Shown here: positions 1-5,233 of the stretch, in pieces | How the letters are laid out: each line of letters opens with the position of its first letter | Numbering within the stretch: position 1 is the first letter of the stretch | Notes under the pieces: model-generated | Databases searched by the model: none | Seen by the model: the letters and a program-made list of their open reading frames with translations, nothing else | Told to the model about the DNA's origin: nothing | Made by a program: the position numbers and the translations under genes | Source of the DNA: Clostridiales bacterium UBA1389 | GTDB taxonomy: Bacteria; Bacillota; Clostridia; Oscillospirales; CAG-382 | DNA length: 17,666 nucleotides | Reading direction: 5' to 3' | Assembly: GCA_002305335.1 (NCBI GenBank) | Contig: DBQR01000036.1 | Coordinates: 1 to 17,666 of the forward strand

Positions 1-21
1 ACGGAAAAATCCGGTGAATAG
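1..21 (+). CDS. Possible C-terminal end of an upstream gene (partial)
   Basis: The first frame reads six sense codons (TEKSGE) and then TAG followed at once by TAA. Nine bases later comes a strong intrinsic terminator in the same direction, as expected after a gene end. Only 18 coding bases are visible, so this rests on the tandem stops and the terminator; another frame could equally carry the true end. No function can be given. Confidence 0.35.
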   Translation, partial: TEKSGE

Positions 22-29
22 TAATAAAA

Positions 30-56
30 AGTCCGCTTAAAAGGCGGACTTTTTTT
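30..56 (+). terminator. Intrinsic terminator just ahead of the 67-aa gene
   Basis: A perfect 7-bp stem, AGTCCGC with GCGGACT, encloses a 7-nt loop and runs into a seven-T tract. It should end a plus-strand transcript arriving from outside the window. The Shine-Dalgarno sequence of the next gene starts only two bases after the T tract, so that gene has no room for its own promoter downstream of the hairpin and is probably expressed by read-through. Confidence 0.85.
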
Positions 57-69
57 CAAAGGAGCAAAT

Positions 70-273
70 ATGGATTCTCTTGTAGGAAATTTAATTCTTT
101 CCGGCGGTGAAAGGGTGGTTATAACCTTCAGCGACGGGAAAAAGGAAGCAGCCACATATAAGGAAACCTACGGCTACACCCACCGTTTTGTCTTGGACAA
201 GGGGGGAGAACTGAAGCTTTCCAACCATTTTATGAAGATGAAGGATATTACCCTTGTCCTGAAAAAAGACTAA
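70..273 (+). CDS. Small 67-aa hypothetical protein
   Basis: I do not recognise this protein. The start is well supported: AAAGGAG at 58-64 lies five bases before the ATG. The sequence is soluble and rich in alternating hydrophobic and charged residues (for example VVITFSDGKK and DITLVLKKD), suggesting a small beta-rich fold; it has no signal peptide, membrane segment or cysteine. The C-terminus is basic (LVLKKD). Its stop codon overlaps by four bases the stop of the convergent hydrolase gene, with no terminator between them. It follows an intrinsic terminator directly, so expression probably depends on read-through from the upstream gene. It is likely a real gene because of the ribosome site and protein-like composition; the function is unknown. 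Confidence 0.7.
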   Translation: MDSLVGNLILSGGERVVITFSDGKKEAATYKETYGYTHRFVLDKGGELKLSNHFMKMKDITLVLKKD

Positions 274-992
274 AGCTCTATAAGGGCGGTATGGGGACGG
301 TGGTCGGAAGCTATTATTTCGGGAATATCCGCCTCGATAACCTTAATGTCGTCGGAAACAAAGATGTAGTCAATCTTTCGTGTGGGGTTGTCGGAAGGGA
401 AGCTTAATTTCTGTCTTCCCAACATATCGGCGGTGTCCGCCATAAGTATGCGAATCCGGTCAAGGACGGGCGAATCGGGGATAAGGTTGAAGTCTCCCAT
501 AAGCACCTTGGGGGAGGGGACGTCTGCCAATGCCTTTACCGCGGCAGATGCCGCGTTCTCGGCTTCGGAGGGGTTAAGCCCGAAATGGCTTACAAACACC
601 GTAAGGGGCGTTCCTGTGTCGATAACCGCCTTAAGGATACATCTGGTTTCAAAACCATTGCCGGCGGTTTTGTCCGGCGGGTCGGGGATGGGGATAACCT
701 CCGCCGATATAATGGGGAATCTGGTTACGATGGCGTTGCCGTACAGCCCTAAGCCGGGAAAACTCAAAGCGGGGGCAAAGAAATAGTTGTAACCCAATAT
801 TTCGGCTATCTCCTTGGCCTGGTCGGTATATTCGGGGTGTTCTCCCTTTCCCCGCACTTCGTTCAGTCCCACAATATCCCCACCCTGGGCAGATATGACG
901 TCGGCCATAAGCCTTATGTCAATCCGGTCTTCGTTGGGGAAGTTATAGTTCCTTGCGTGCTGTATATTAAAGGACATTAGCTTGATTTTCAT
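270..992 (-). CDS. Endonuclease/exonuclease/phosphatase (EEP) family hydrolase
   Basis: This is a 240-aa member of the EEP (DNase I-like) fold, metal-dependent enzymes that cut phosphodiester or phosphomonoester bonds in nucleic acids, phosphoinositides or similar substrates. The full set of family motifs is visible: FNIQ with Asn9, LNEV with metal-binding Glu45, GNAIVTRFP (85-93), VSHFG with His136, GDFN with Asp167 and Asn169, IDYIF with Asp208, and SDHRP with Asp230 and His231. It has no signal peptide or extra domain, so it is probably cytoplasmic; the length suits a minimal EEP domain. The substrate cannot be told from sequence. The start has a modest upstream GAGG ribosome site. A strong promoter lies at 1052-1079, and the gene appears to be transcribed alone. 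It converges on and overlaps by four bases the 67-aa gene. Confidence 0.9.
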   Translation of the reverse strand: MKIKLMSFNIQHARNYNFPNEDRIDIRLMADVISAQGGDIVGLNEVRGKGEHPEYTDQAKEIAEILGYNYFFAPALSFPGLGLYGNAIVTRFPIISAEVIPIPDPPDKTAGNGFETRCILKAVIDTGTPLTVFVSHFGLNPSEAENAASAAVKALADVPSPKVLMGDFNLIPDSPVLDRIRILMADTADMLGRQKLSFPSDNPTRKIDYIFVSDDIKVIEADIPEIIASDHRPHTALIEL

Positions 993-1051
993 TTAAACCT
1001 CGTTTGATCTGCGAAAAAATGCCGTTTTATAAACAAATAGGTAACCAATAT

Positions 1052-1079
1052 ATTATAGCATAAAGAAAAATAATGTCAA
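1052..1079 (-). promoter_or_regulatory. Promoter of the EEP hydrolase gene
   Basis: Read on the minus strand, TTGACA (1074-1079) and TATAAT (1052-1057) are separated by 16 bp, with TGC immediately before the -10. Both hexamers are perfect sigma-A consensus. It points into the hydrolase gene starting at 992, leaving a leader of about 50 bases. Confidence 0.85.
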
Positions 1080-1152
1080 GCAAAAATTTCAGGCATTTTA
1101 AGGCTTTTTGCCCTTTTTGTCTTTTTTACAGGTAAAAAATATCGCCTTGCCC

Positions 1153-1181
1153 TTGACAAAAGACTGCGTTTGTGCTATTAT
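1153..1181 (+). promoter_or_regulatory. Promoter of tRNA-Arg
   Basis: TTGACA (1153-1158), a 17-bp spacer ending in TGTGC, and TATTAT (1176-1181) lie just upstream of the tRNA. This puts the start of transcription roughly ten bases before the mature 5' end at 1198. It is divergent from the hydrolase promoter. Confidence 0.85.
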
Positions 1182-1197
1182 ACTGTTTGCACAAGAT

Positions 1198-1274
1198 GCG
1201 CCATTAGCTCAGCTGGATAGAGTGCCTGGCTACGAACCAGTAGGTCGAGGGTTCGAATCCCCCATGGCGTGCCA
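1198..1274 (+). tRNA. tRNA-Arg (anticodon ACG)
   Basis: A complete 77-nt cloverleaf with encoded CCA at 1272-1274. The D arm contains AGCTGGATA, the anticodon loop CTACGAA places ACG at 1232-1234 after the invariant T, and the T loop is TTCGAAT. The acceptor arms are GCGCCAT and ATGGCGT. ACG reads CGN arginine codons after deamination to inosine by TadA. Three pairs are non-ideal: G1198 with T1270 (wobble), C1225 opposite T1241 in the anticodon stem, and A1248 opposite C1262 in the T stem. The strong dedicated promoter and terminator argue that it is functional despite these. Confidence 0.93.
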
Positions 1275-1280
1275 TTATAA

Positions 1281-1318
1281 AAACATCTTTTATCTGCCAT
1301 GATAAAAGATGTTTTTTT
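1281..1318 (+). terminator. Terminator of tRNA-Arg
   Basis: A 14-bp perfect stem (1281-1294 with 1301-1314), a 6-nt loop and a T tract over 1312-1318 begin seven bases after the tRNA CCA end. With the upstream promoter it makes the tRNA a stand-alone transcription unit. Confidence 0.92.
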
Positions 1319-1381
1319 GTGATGTGAATAATTACAAGGTAAAAAGCAACCGCGACTCCTATTTTAATTTCCACTGAACAA

Positions 1382-1410
1382 ATCAAAACGGCTTCTTATG
1401 CCGTTTTGAT
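1382..1410 (-). terminator. Probable terminator after trkH
   Basis: An 11-bp perfect inverted repeat, ATCAAAACGGC with GCCGTTTTGAT, has a 7-nt loop and lies about 60 bases past the trkH stop. On the minus strand the T-rich part is inside the distal arm and continues as TTTG, so the U tract is weaker than in other terminators here. A second short palindrome sits between it and the trkH stop. Confidence 0.55.
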
Positions 1411-1418
1411 ATGAATTT

Positions 1419-1435
1419 GTGTGGTTATACCACAC
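1419..1435. repeat. Short perfect palindrome GTGTGGT-TAT-ACCACAC
   Basis: Seven-base arms surround a three-base centre in the 59-bp gap between the trkH terminator hairpin and the trkH stop. It could be a protein-binding site or a small RNA hairpin stabilising the trkH mRNA end. No role can be assigned from sequence alone. Confidence 0.4.
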
Positions 1436-1468
1436 TAATAATTAGCTTTACCAATTATTCAGTTGACA

Positions 1469-2920
1469 TTATTTTATAAATCCTCTTTTCCAAGCGGACG
1501 GAGTGAACAAAACCAGCAACGGGAAGAATTCCAATCGTCCCGCAATCATGCAAAACGAAAAAACAATTTTTGAAAAAGAAGAATAAGCGGCATAGTTTCC
1601 TGTCGGACCGACTATACCCAGCCCCGGACCGATATTGCTTAACGAGGCGATTACCGCTGTCGAATTTGAAATTATATCCTTACCCTCAATGGATACGAGC
1701 AGAACCGAAACCAAAAAAAGCGCAATATAAATAAAGAAAAACAATGCGGTCTTTAAGACAATATCGTTGTTTAATTTCTTACCGTTTACCGATACCGATT
1801 TTACGCTGTTCGGATGAAAAATTTTACCCAGTTCCACTTTAACCGCTTTCGCAAGAATGATGAATCTTATAAGCTTCATACCGCCGCCGGTAGAACCGGC
1901 ACAGCATCCCGTAAGCATTAATAACACCAGTATGCTTTTGCTTAAAGTAGGCCAAAGGTTAAAATCCGTAGTCGCAAAGCCCGTGGTAGAGATAACGGAC
2001 GAAACCTGAAAAGACGAATGCCTTAATGCTTCGGGTATTCCGCCGTATAATTTTGAAATATTAATCGTAATAATAATAATTGCCGCTATTACGATTCCGA
2101 AATAAACTTTCAACTCCTGATCCTTTATGAATTTCAAAAACTTTCTACCGAGTAAAATAAAATATAACGAAAAACTGATCCCGAACAAAAACATAAAAAT
2201 CGTTATAATTATTTCGGCGGCAATATTATTGTATGCTCCGATACTTGCGTTCATGTTTGAAAATCCGCCGGTTCCCGCCGTGGAAAAAGCATTGGTTAAG
2301 GCATCGAAAAGCGACATCCCGGTAATTTTCAGTAAAATAATAAGTATAACAGTCATTACAAGATAAATCAAATACATAATTCTGGCGGTTTCTTTTATCT
2401 TGGGTACTATTTTATCAGGTGCCGGTCCGGTGCTTTCCGCTCTCAGCAGATTGATTGATGATGCGTTGATAGACGGTATTACAGCCATCATGAATGTTAA
2501 AACTCCCATACCGCCAATCCAATGGGAAAAGCTCCGCCAGAACAATATTCCTTTCGGCAGGGCTTCAACGTTGGTTAATATGGATGAACCGGTAGTTGTA
2601 AATCCCGATATTGATTCGAAAGCACAATCTATGAAGCTGTTAAAATACCCGGAAAAGTAAAACGGCAGTGCTCCGAAAAGGGAAATTAATATCCATGAAA
2701 TTCCCGCAACGACAAAAGCATCCCGGGTTCTGAAGTTCTTGTCCCACGGTTTTAACAAAGCCAGCAAGGTACCCACCACAGCCAGAATCAGGATCGACCA
2801 AATAAAAGCCATGTGATCTCCGCTGCCGTATATCAATGAAACGGCAAGGGGAAAAAGCATGAATAATGCTTCTATTCTTATTACATTCCCACTCAATTTA
2901 ACAATGAGACGATAATTCAT
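1469..2920 (-). CDS. trkH: Potassium uptake channel subunit TrkH/KtrB family
   Basis: This 483-aa integral membrane protein forms the K+-conducting pore of a Trk/Ktr uptake system. The four pore-loop selectivity filters of the family are all present in order: TTTGS (108-112), STAGTGG (213-219), STTGF (311-315) and SNIGPG (428-433), spaced among many hydrophobic helices as in the four-repeat MPM architecture. The length is normal for TrkH. The start follows AAGGGG with a spacer of about ten bases and lies only six bases after the trkA stop, so the two genes are co-transcribed and probably translationally coupled. The protein works with the cytoplasmic TrkA gating ring encoded upstream. TrkH and KtrB are hard to separate by eye; the two-RCK-repeat TrkA partner favours Trk. 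The coding DNA is visibly more AT-rich than the surrounding metabolic genes. Confidence 0.95.
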   Translation of the reverse strand: MNYRLIVKLSGNVIRIEALFMLFPLAVSLIYGSGDHMAFIWSILILAVVGTLLALLKPWDKNFRTRDAFVVAGISWILISLFGALPFYFSGYFNSFIDCAFESISGFTTTGSSILTNVEALPKGILFWRSFSHWIGGMGVLTFMMAVIPSINASSINLLRAESTGPAPDKIVPKIKETARIMYLIYLVMTVILIILLKITGMSLFDALTNAFSTAGTGGFSNMNASIGAYNNIAAEIIITIFMFLFGISFSLYFILLGRKFLKFIKDQELKVYFGIVIAAIIIITINISKLYGGIPEALRHSSFQVSSVISTTGFATTDFNLWPTLSKSILVLLMLTGCCAGSTGGGMKLIRFIILAKAVKVELGKIFHPNSVKSVSVNGKKLNNDIVLKTALFFFIYIALFLVSVLLVSIEGKDIISNSTAVIASLSNIGPGLGIVGPTGNYAAYSSFSKIVFSFCMIAGRLEFFPLLVLFTPSAWKRGFIK

Positions 2921-2926
2921 TTTGCA

Positions 2927-4363
2927 TTATTCCCCTTGCTCGTTATTGAAAATGTCCTGTAAAATTTCTATTTTGTCGGATAAAATATCATCCAGATTAT
3001 GAATATCATTGTTTTTTGATATAATAATTACGCTGTCACCGATATGCATCTCTGTTTCGCCTGAAGGAATGATAATTTCAGACCCCCTGCTGATACAGCC
3101 TATTAAAATCCCTTCCTTAAGCCTTATATCTTTCAGAGGTATATCAAGACATTTTGATTTTTCATTAACCTGAAATTCAATCGCTTCGACATTTTCGTTC
3201 TTGCCGGAAAAAATATTGTGTATGGTTTTGATATTGCTTCCAAGCGCTCCGATCAATCCGTCGACATAACGGGAAACCGTATTAGCCGTAATGCTTTGGG
3301 GTGTAATAATTCTCTCCAATCCCAGGTCTTTTGCCATATTCTGATGAATATTGTTTACCTTTGTAATAACATTTTTAACGCTCCTGCGCAAAGCGTAAAG
3401 GGAAATGAAAACGTTTTCCTCGTCCCTGTCCGTCAGGCAGATAAAGGCGTCCATTTTGTCGATTTCCTCAGCGTTCAGCAGTTCCTCATTCGTTCCGTCC
3501 CCATGAATGAACAGACAACGGTTTTCAAGGGAACCCGAGGATAAGCTGTCAAACAACGCTTCGCATTTTACCCGGTCTTTTTCGATAATTTTTATAATGG
3601 GTTTATTCATGTGCCTGTTTAACAGCTCAACTAAGTAGCGTGTGATTTTTCCTCCCCCTATAACCATTACTTCCTGCGCTTTTTTAGGCCTTCTTTTTAT
3701 TTGAATCAGAAATTTCATTATTCGGGACGGCCGGCCTAATATTTTAATGATGTCGGATTCCTTAAATATAAAATCCCCGTTGGGAATAAAGGCTTCGTTT
3801 TCTCTTTCCACAACCGGAAGCAGGATACCCATATTTTTTTTAAAAACGTTAGATACGCTTTTACCGATGAAATACCCCGGAGTATCAGCAACTCTTACAG
3901 AAACAAGTTCAACCCTACCGCCTAAAAACGTATCTATTTTTTCGGTGGAAGGATATCTTAAAATCCTGGAAATTTCTCTTGCCGTCTGCCCCTCCGGATT
4001 GATAATCATGTCAATGCCGAGATCTTTCCAAAGATTGTTTAACTCAAGCATATATTCGGGATTGCGAACTCTTGCTACAGAATGCTTGGTTCCCAGACGT
4101 TCTGCCATGATGCAGCACAAGATATTCAACTCGTCGGCATTCGTTGTGCTTATAATCAAATCCGCATCTTTGGCTCCGGCTTCAATAAGTACCTTTTCGC
4201 TTGCGCCGTTGCCTAAAAGGAATATTGCGTCAATCTGTTCGGACACGTTATCAATAACAGTCCCGTTATTATCAATGACCGTTACGTGAACATTTCTTTT
4301 TTCAGACAAAAGTTTTGCTATCGTATAACCGATTTTTCCGATTCCAACAACAATAATTTTCAT
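2927..4363 (-). CDS. trkA: Trk system potassium uptake regulator TrkA
   Basis: This 478-aa cytoplasmic protein is the nucleotide-binding gating subunit of the K+ channel TrkH. It contains two RCK repeats. The first Rossmann fold has GIGKIG at 7-12 and acidic Asp31 at the end of the second strand (VTVID); a C-terminal RCK (TrkA_C) region follows at about 135-215. The second repeat starts near 231 with VMVIGGGKI and ends with another TrkA_C region near 385-455. This doubled layout is normal for TrkA, whereas KtrA has one repeat. The ribosome site AGGAAG precedes the ATG. trkH follows six bases downstream, defining a trkA-trkH operon. No confident promoter was found in the 170 bp upstream; an imperfect palindrome CTTGA-N7-TCAAG at 4454-4470 may be regulatory. 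Confidence 0.95.
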   Translation of the reverse strand: MKIIVVGIGKIGYTIAKLLSEKRNVHVTVIDNNGTVIDNVSEQIDAIFLLGNGASEKVLIEAGAKDADLIISTTNADELNILCCIMAERLGTKHSVARVRNPEYMLELNNLWKDLGIDMIINPEGQTAREISRILRYPSTEKIDTFLGGRVELVSVRVADTPGYFIGKSVSNVFKKNMGILLPVVERENEAFIPNGDFIFKESDIIKILGRPSRIMKFLIQIKRRPKKAQEVMVIGGGKITRYLVELLNRHMNKPIIKIIEKDRVKCEALFDSLSSGSLENRCLFIHGDGTNEELLNAEEIDKMDAFICLTDRDEENVFISLYALRRSVKNVITKVNNIHQNMAKDLGLERIITPQSITANTVSRYVDGLIGALGSNIKTIHNIFSGKNENVEAIEFQVNEKSKCLDIPLKDIRLKEGILIGCISRGSEIIIPSGETEMHIGDSVIIISKNNDIHNLDDILSDKIEILQDIFNNEQGE

Positions 4364-4533
4364 TGTTTTTCTTCCTCTTCTCCAATATCTATGTCTGCCA
4401 CTCTTATGCTCATAAAAGATGCGGCTTGTCCGATTTTTTTGCAGGAGCGTATGCTTGATTAATTCTCAAGTCTATACAGCAATAATTTGCTCCAACCGGA
4501 ATAACGATTCTTCCTGAATTAATCTATAATCAT

Positions 4534-4749
4534 TCATTTCAGATTGTTTCTTCGCAGCTCGTCAGGGACAGCAATAAGGTTGCTCTCACAAAAATCAAAG
4601 AAGGTTTTTTGCGCCAGATTGTTCGGTTTGGCTTTCTCGTTTTCCCATCTGTTAATGGTGGAAAAACTGACATTGAGAGCTTTGGCTAATTGCTCCTGGC
4701 TCATTTCTAATTGTACACGGACACCCTTTATAAACTCCGGCAGTCGCAT
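4534..4749 (-). CDS. Small XRE-family HTH transcriptional regulator
   Basis: This 71-aa protein is essentially one Cro/C1-type helix-turn-helix domain: MSQEQLAKALNVSFSTINRW (16-35) is the typical HTH core, followed by ENEKAKPN. There is no effector or peptidase domain, so it is expected to act as a DNA-binding repressor. The ribosome site AAGGAAA precedes the ATG. A consensus promoter at 4783-4812 contains a perfect 16-bp palindrome across its spacer and the edge of the -10, which suggests autorepression. It lies 170 bp upstream of trkA on the same strand, with no terminator seen between them, so it may be co-transcribed with or regulate the potassium genes; this is inference. Single-domain regulators like this also occur in mobile or restriction contexts, but none is visible here. 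Confidence 0.88.
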   Translation of the reverse strand: MRLPEFIKGVRVQLEMSQEQLAKALNVSFSTINRWENEKAKPNNLAQKTFFDFCESNLIAVPDELRRNNLK

Positions 4750-4782
4750 TATCGCTTTTCCTTATCGCAGGTTTATTTTGGT

Positions 4783-4812
4783 ATTATAGCATATGCTATA
4801 TCGAATTGTCAA
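4783..4812 (-). promoter_or_regulatory. Promoter of the XRE gene with embedded palindromic operator
   Basis: On the minus strand TTGACA (4807-4812) and TATAAT (4783-4788) are 18 bp apart with TGC before the -10. Within it, 4785-4800 (TATAGCATATGCTATA) is a perfect 16-bp palindrome covering part of the -10 and most of the spacer. A dimeric regulator bound there would block RNA polymerase; the XRE protein itself is the obvious candidate. Confidence 0.8.
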
Positions 4813-4937
4813 GTTTGACGCGATAAAAGGAGTGCTTTTCCCGCTTATTTGTGAAAAATCACACCATTGTTTTAACAAATTTTTTCGTGTAACTACCTAT
4901 AGAAAACGAACCTTTTGGTATAGTTAAGACATAAAAT

Positions 4938-4963
4938 GCACCTGTTTTCGCAGGTGCGTTTTT
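4938..4963 (+). terminator. Orphan plus-strand terminator hairpin
   Basis: GCACCTG (4938-4944) pairs with CAGGTGC (4951-4957) around a 6-nt loop, followed by G and five Ts. No plus-strand gene lies upstream in this interval, so it may end an unrecognised short transcript or, less well, act on minus-strand transcripts. Confidence 0.6.
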
Positions 4964-5000
4964 CATTTATGTGTGTGGAGTGATGGCTGAGATGAACAAA

Positions 5001-5050
5001 GCCTTCCCCTTGAGGGGAAGGTGTCAGCCGAAGGCTGACGGACGAGGGGT
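5001..5050 (+). repeat. Dispersed hairpin repeat, copy A
   Basis: Two adjacent hairpins make up the unit: CCTTCCCC-TTGA-GGGGAAGG (5002-5021), then GTCAGCC-GAA-GGCTGAC (5023-5039), followed by GGACGAGGGGT. Copies related in sequence and architecture lie at 15271-15322 (same strand) and 8712-8762 (opposite strand). A looser downstream part (GGTGAAATGAA near 5073-5083) also recurs in the other copies. It is intergenic and non-coding. Confidence 0.85.
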
Positions 5051-5151
5051 GGGTCGCAAATGCGGCGGTGATGGTGAAATGAATACAACCCATTCTTTTA
5101 AGCGGATAAAATAATACAAGCTCCCGTAAAGCTGAAGCTTTTTGGGGTGAT

Positions 5152-5182
5152 AAAAAAATCCACCGGCTTCTGCCGGTGGATT
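5152..5182 (-). terminator. Terminator after the triple-module Fe-S protein gene
   Basis: An 11-bp stem, AATCCACCGGC with GCCGGTGGATT (5157-5167 and 5172-5182), has a 4-nt loop. On the minus strand it runs into seven Ts (5158-5152). It lies about 50 bases beyond the stop of the gene and ends the IclR operon. Confidence 0.9.
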
Positions 5183-5233
5183 AATGCTATTCAAACCATT
5201 AAGCGTAATTACGCAACAACCGCTTAATAAAAA

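Larger units (their letters stand above)
4813..5156. other. Intergenic stretch without a convincing gene
   Basis: No coding region with a ribosome site was found. Reading frames on the minus strand near 4893-5093 are produced by the hairpin repeat at 5001-5050 and give SPQGEG-type translations typical of such repeats. The stretch holds an orphan plus-strand terminator (4938-4963), the repeat, and a weak small hairpin AAAGCT-GA-AGCTTT near 5128-5141. Confidence 0.6.

Noticed and set aside
382..786. 134-codon plus-strand open frame
   Set aside because: It lies antisense inside the well-supported EEP hydrolase gene, lacks a ribosome site and has no recognisable motif.
1108..1302. 64-codon frame across the tRNA
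   Set aside because: It reads through the tRNA-Arg and its promoter; the RNA gene explains the sequence.
1198..4812. Genomic island with attachment sites at the tRNA
   Set aside because: No integrase gene and no second copy of the tRNA 3' end were seen, so only the composition shift is reported.
4893..5093. 66-codon minus-strand frame with SPQGEG-like translation
   Set aside because: It is the translation of hairpin repeat copy A, and no ribosome site precedes it.
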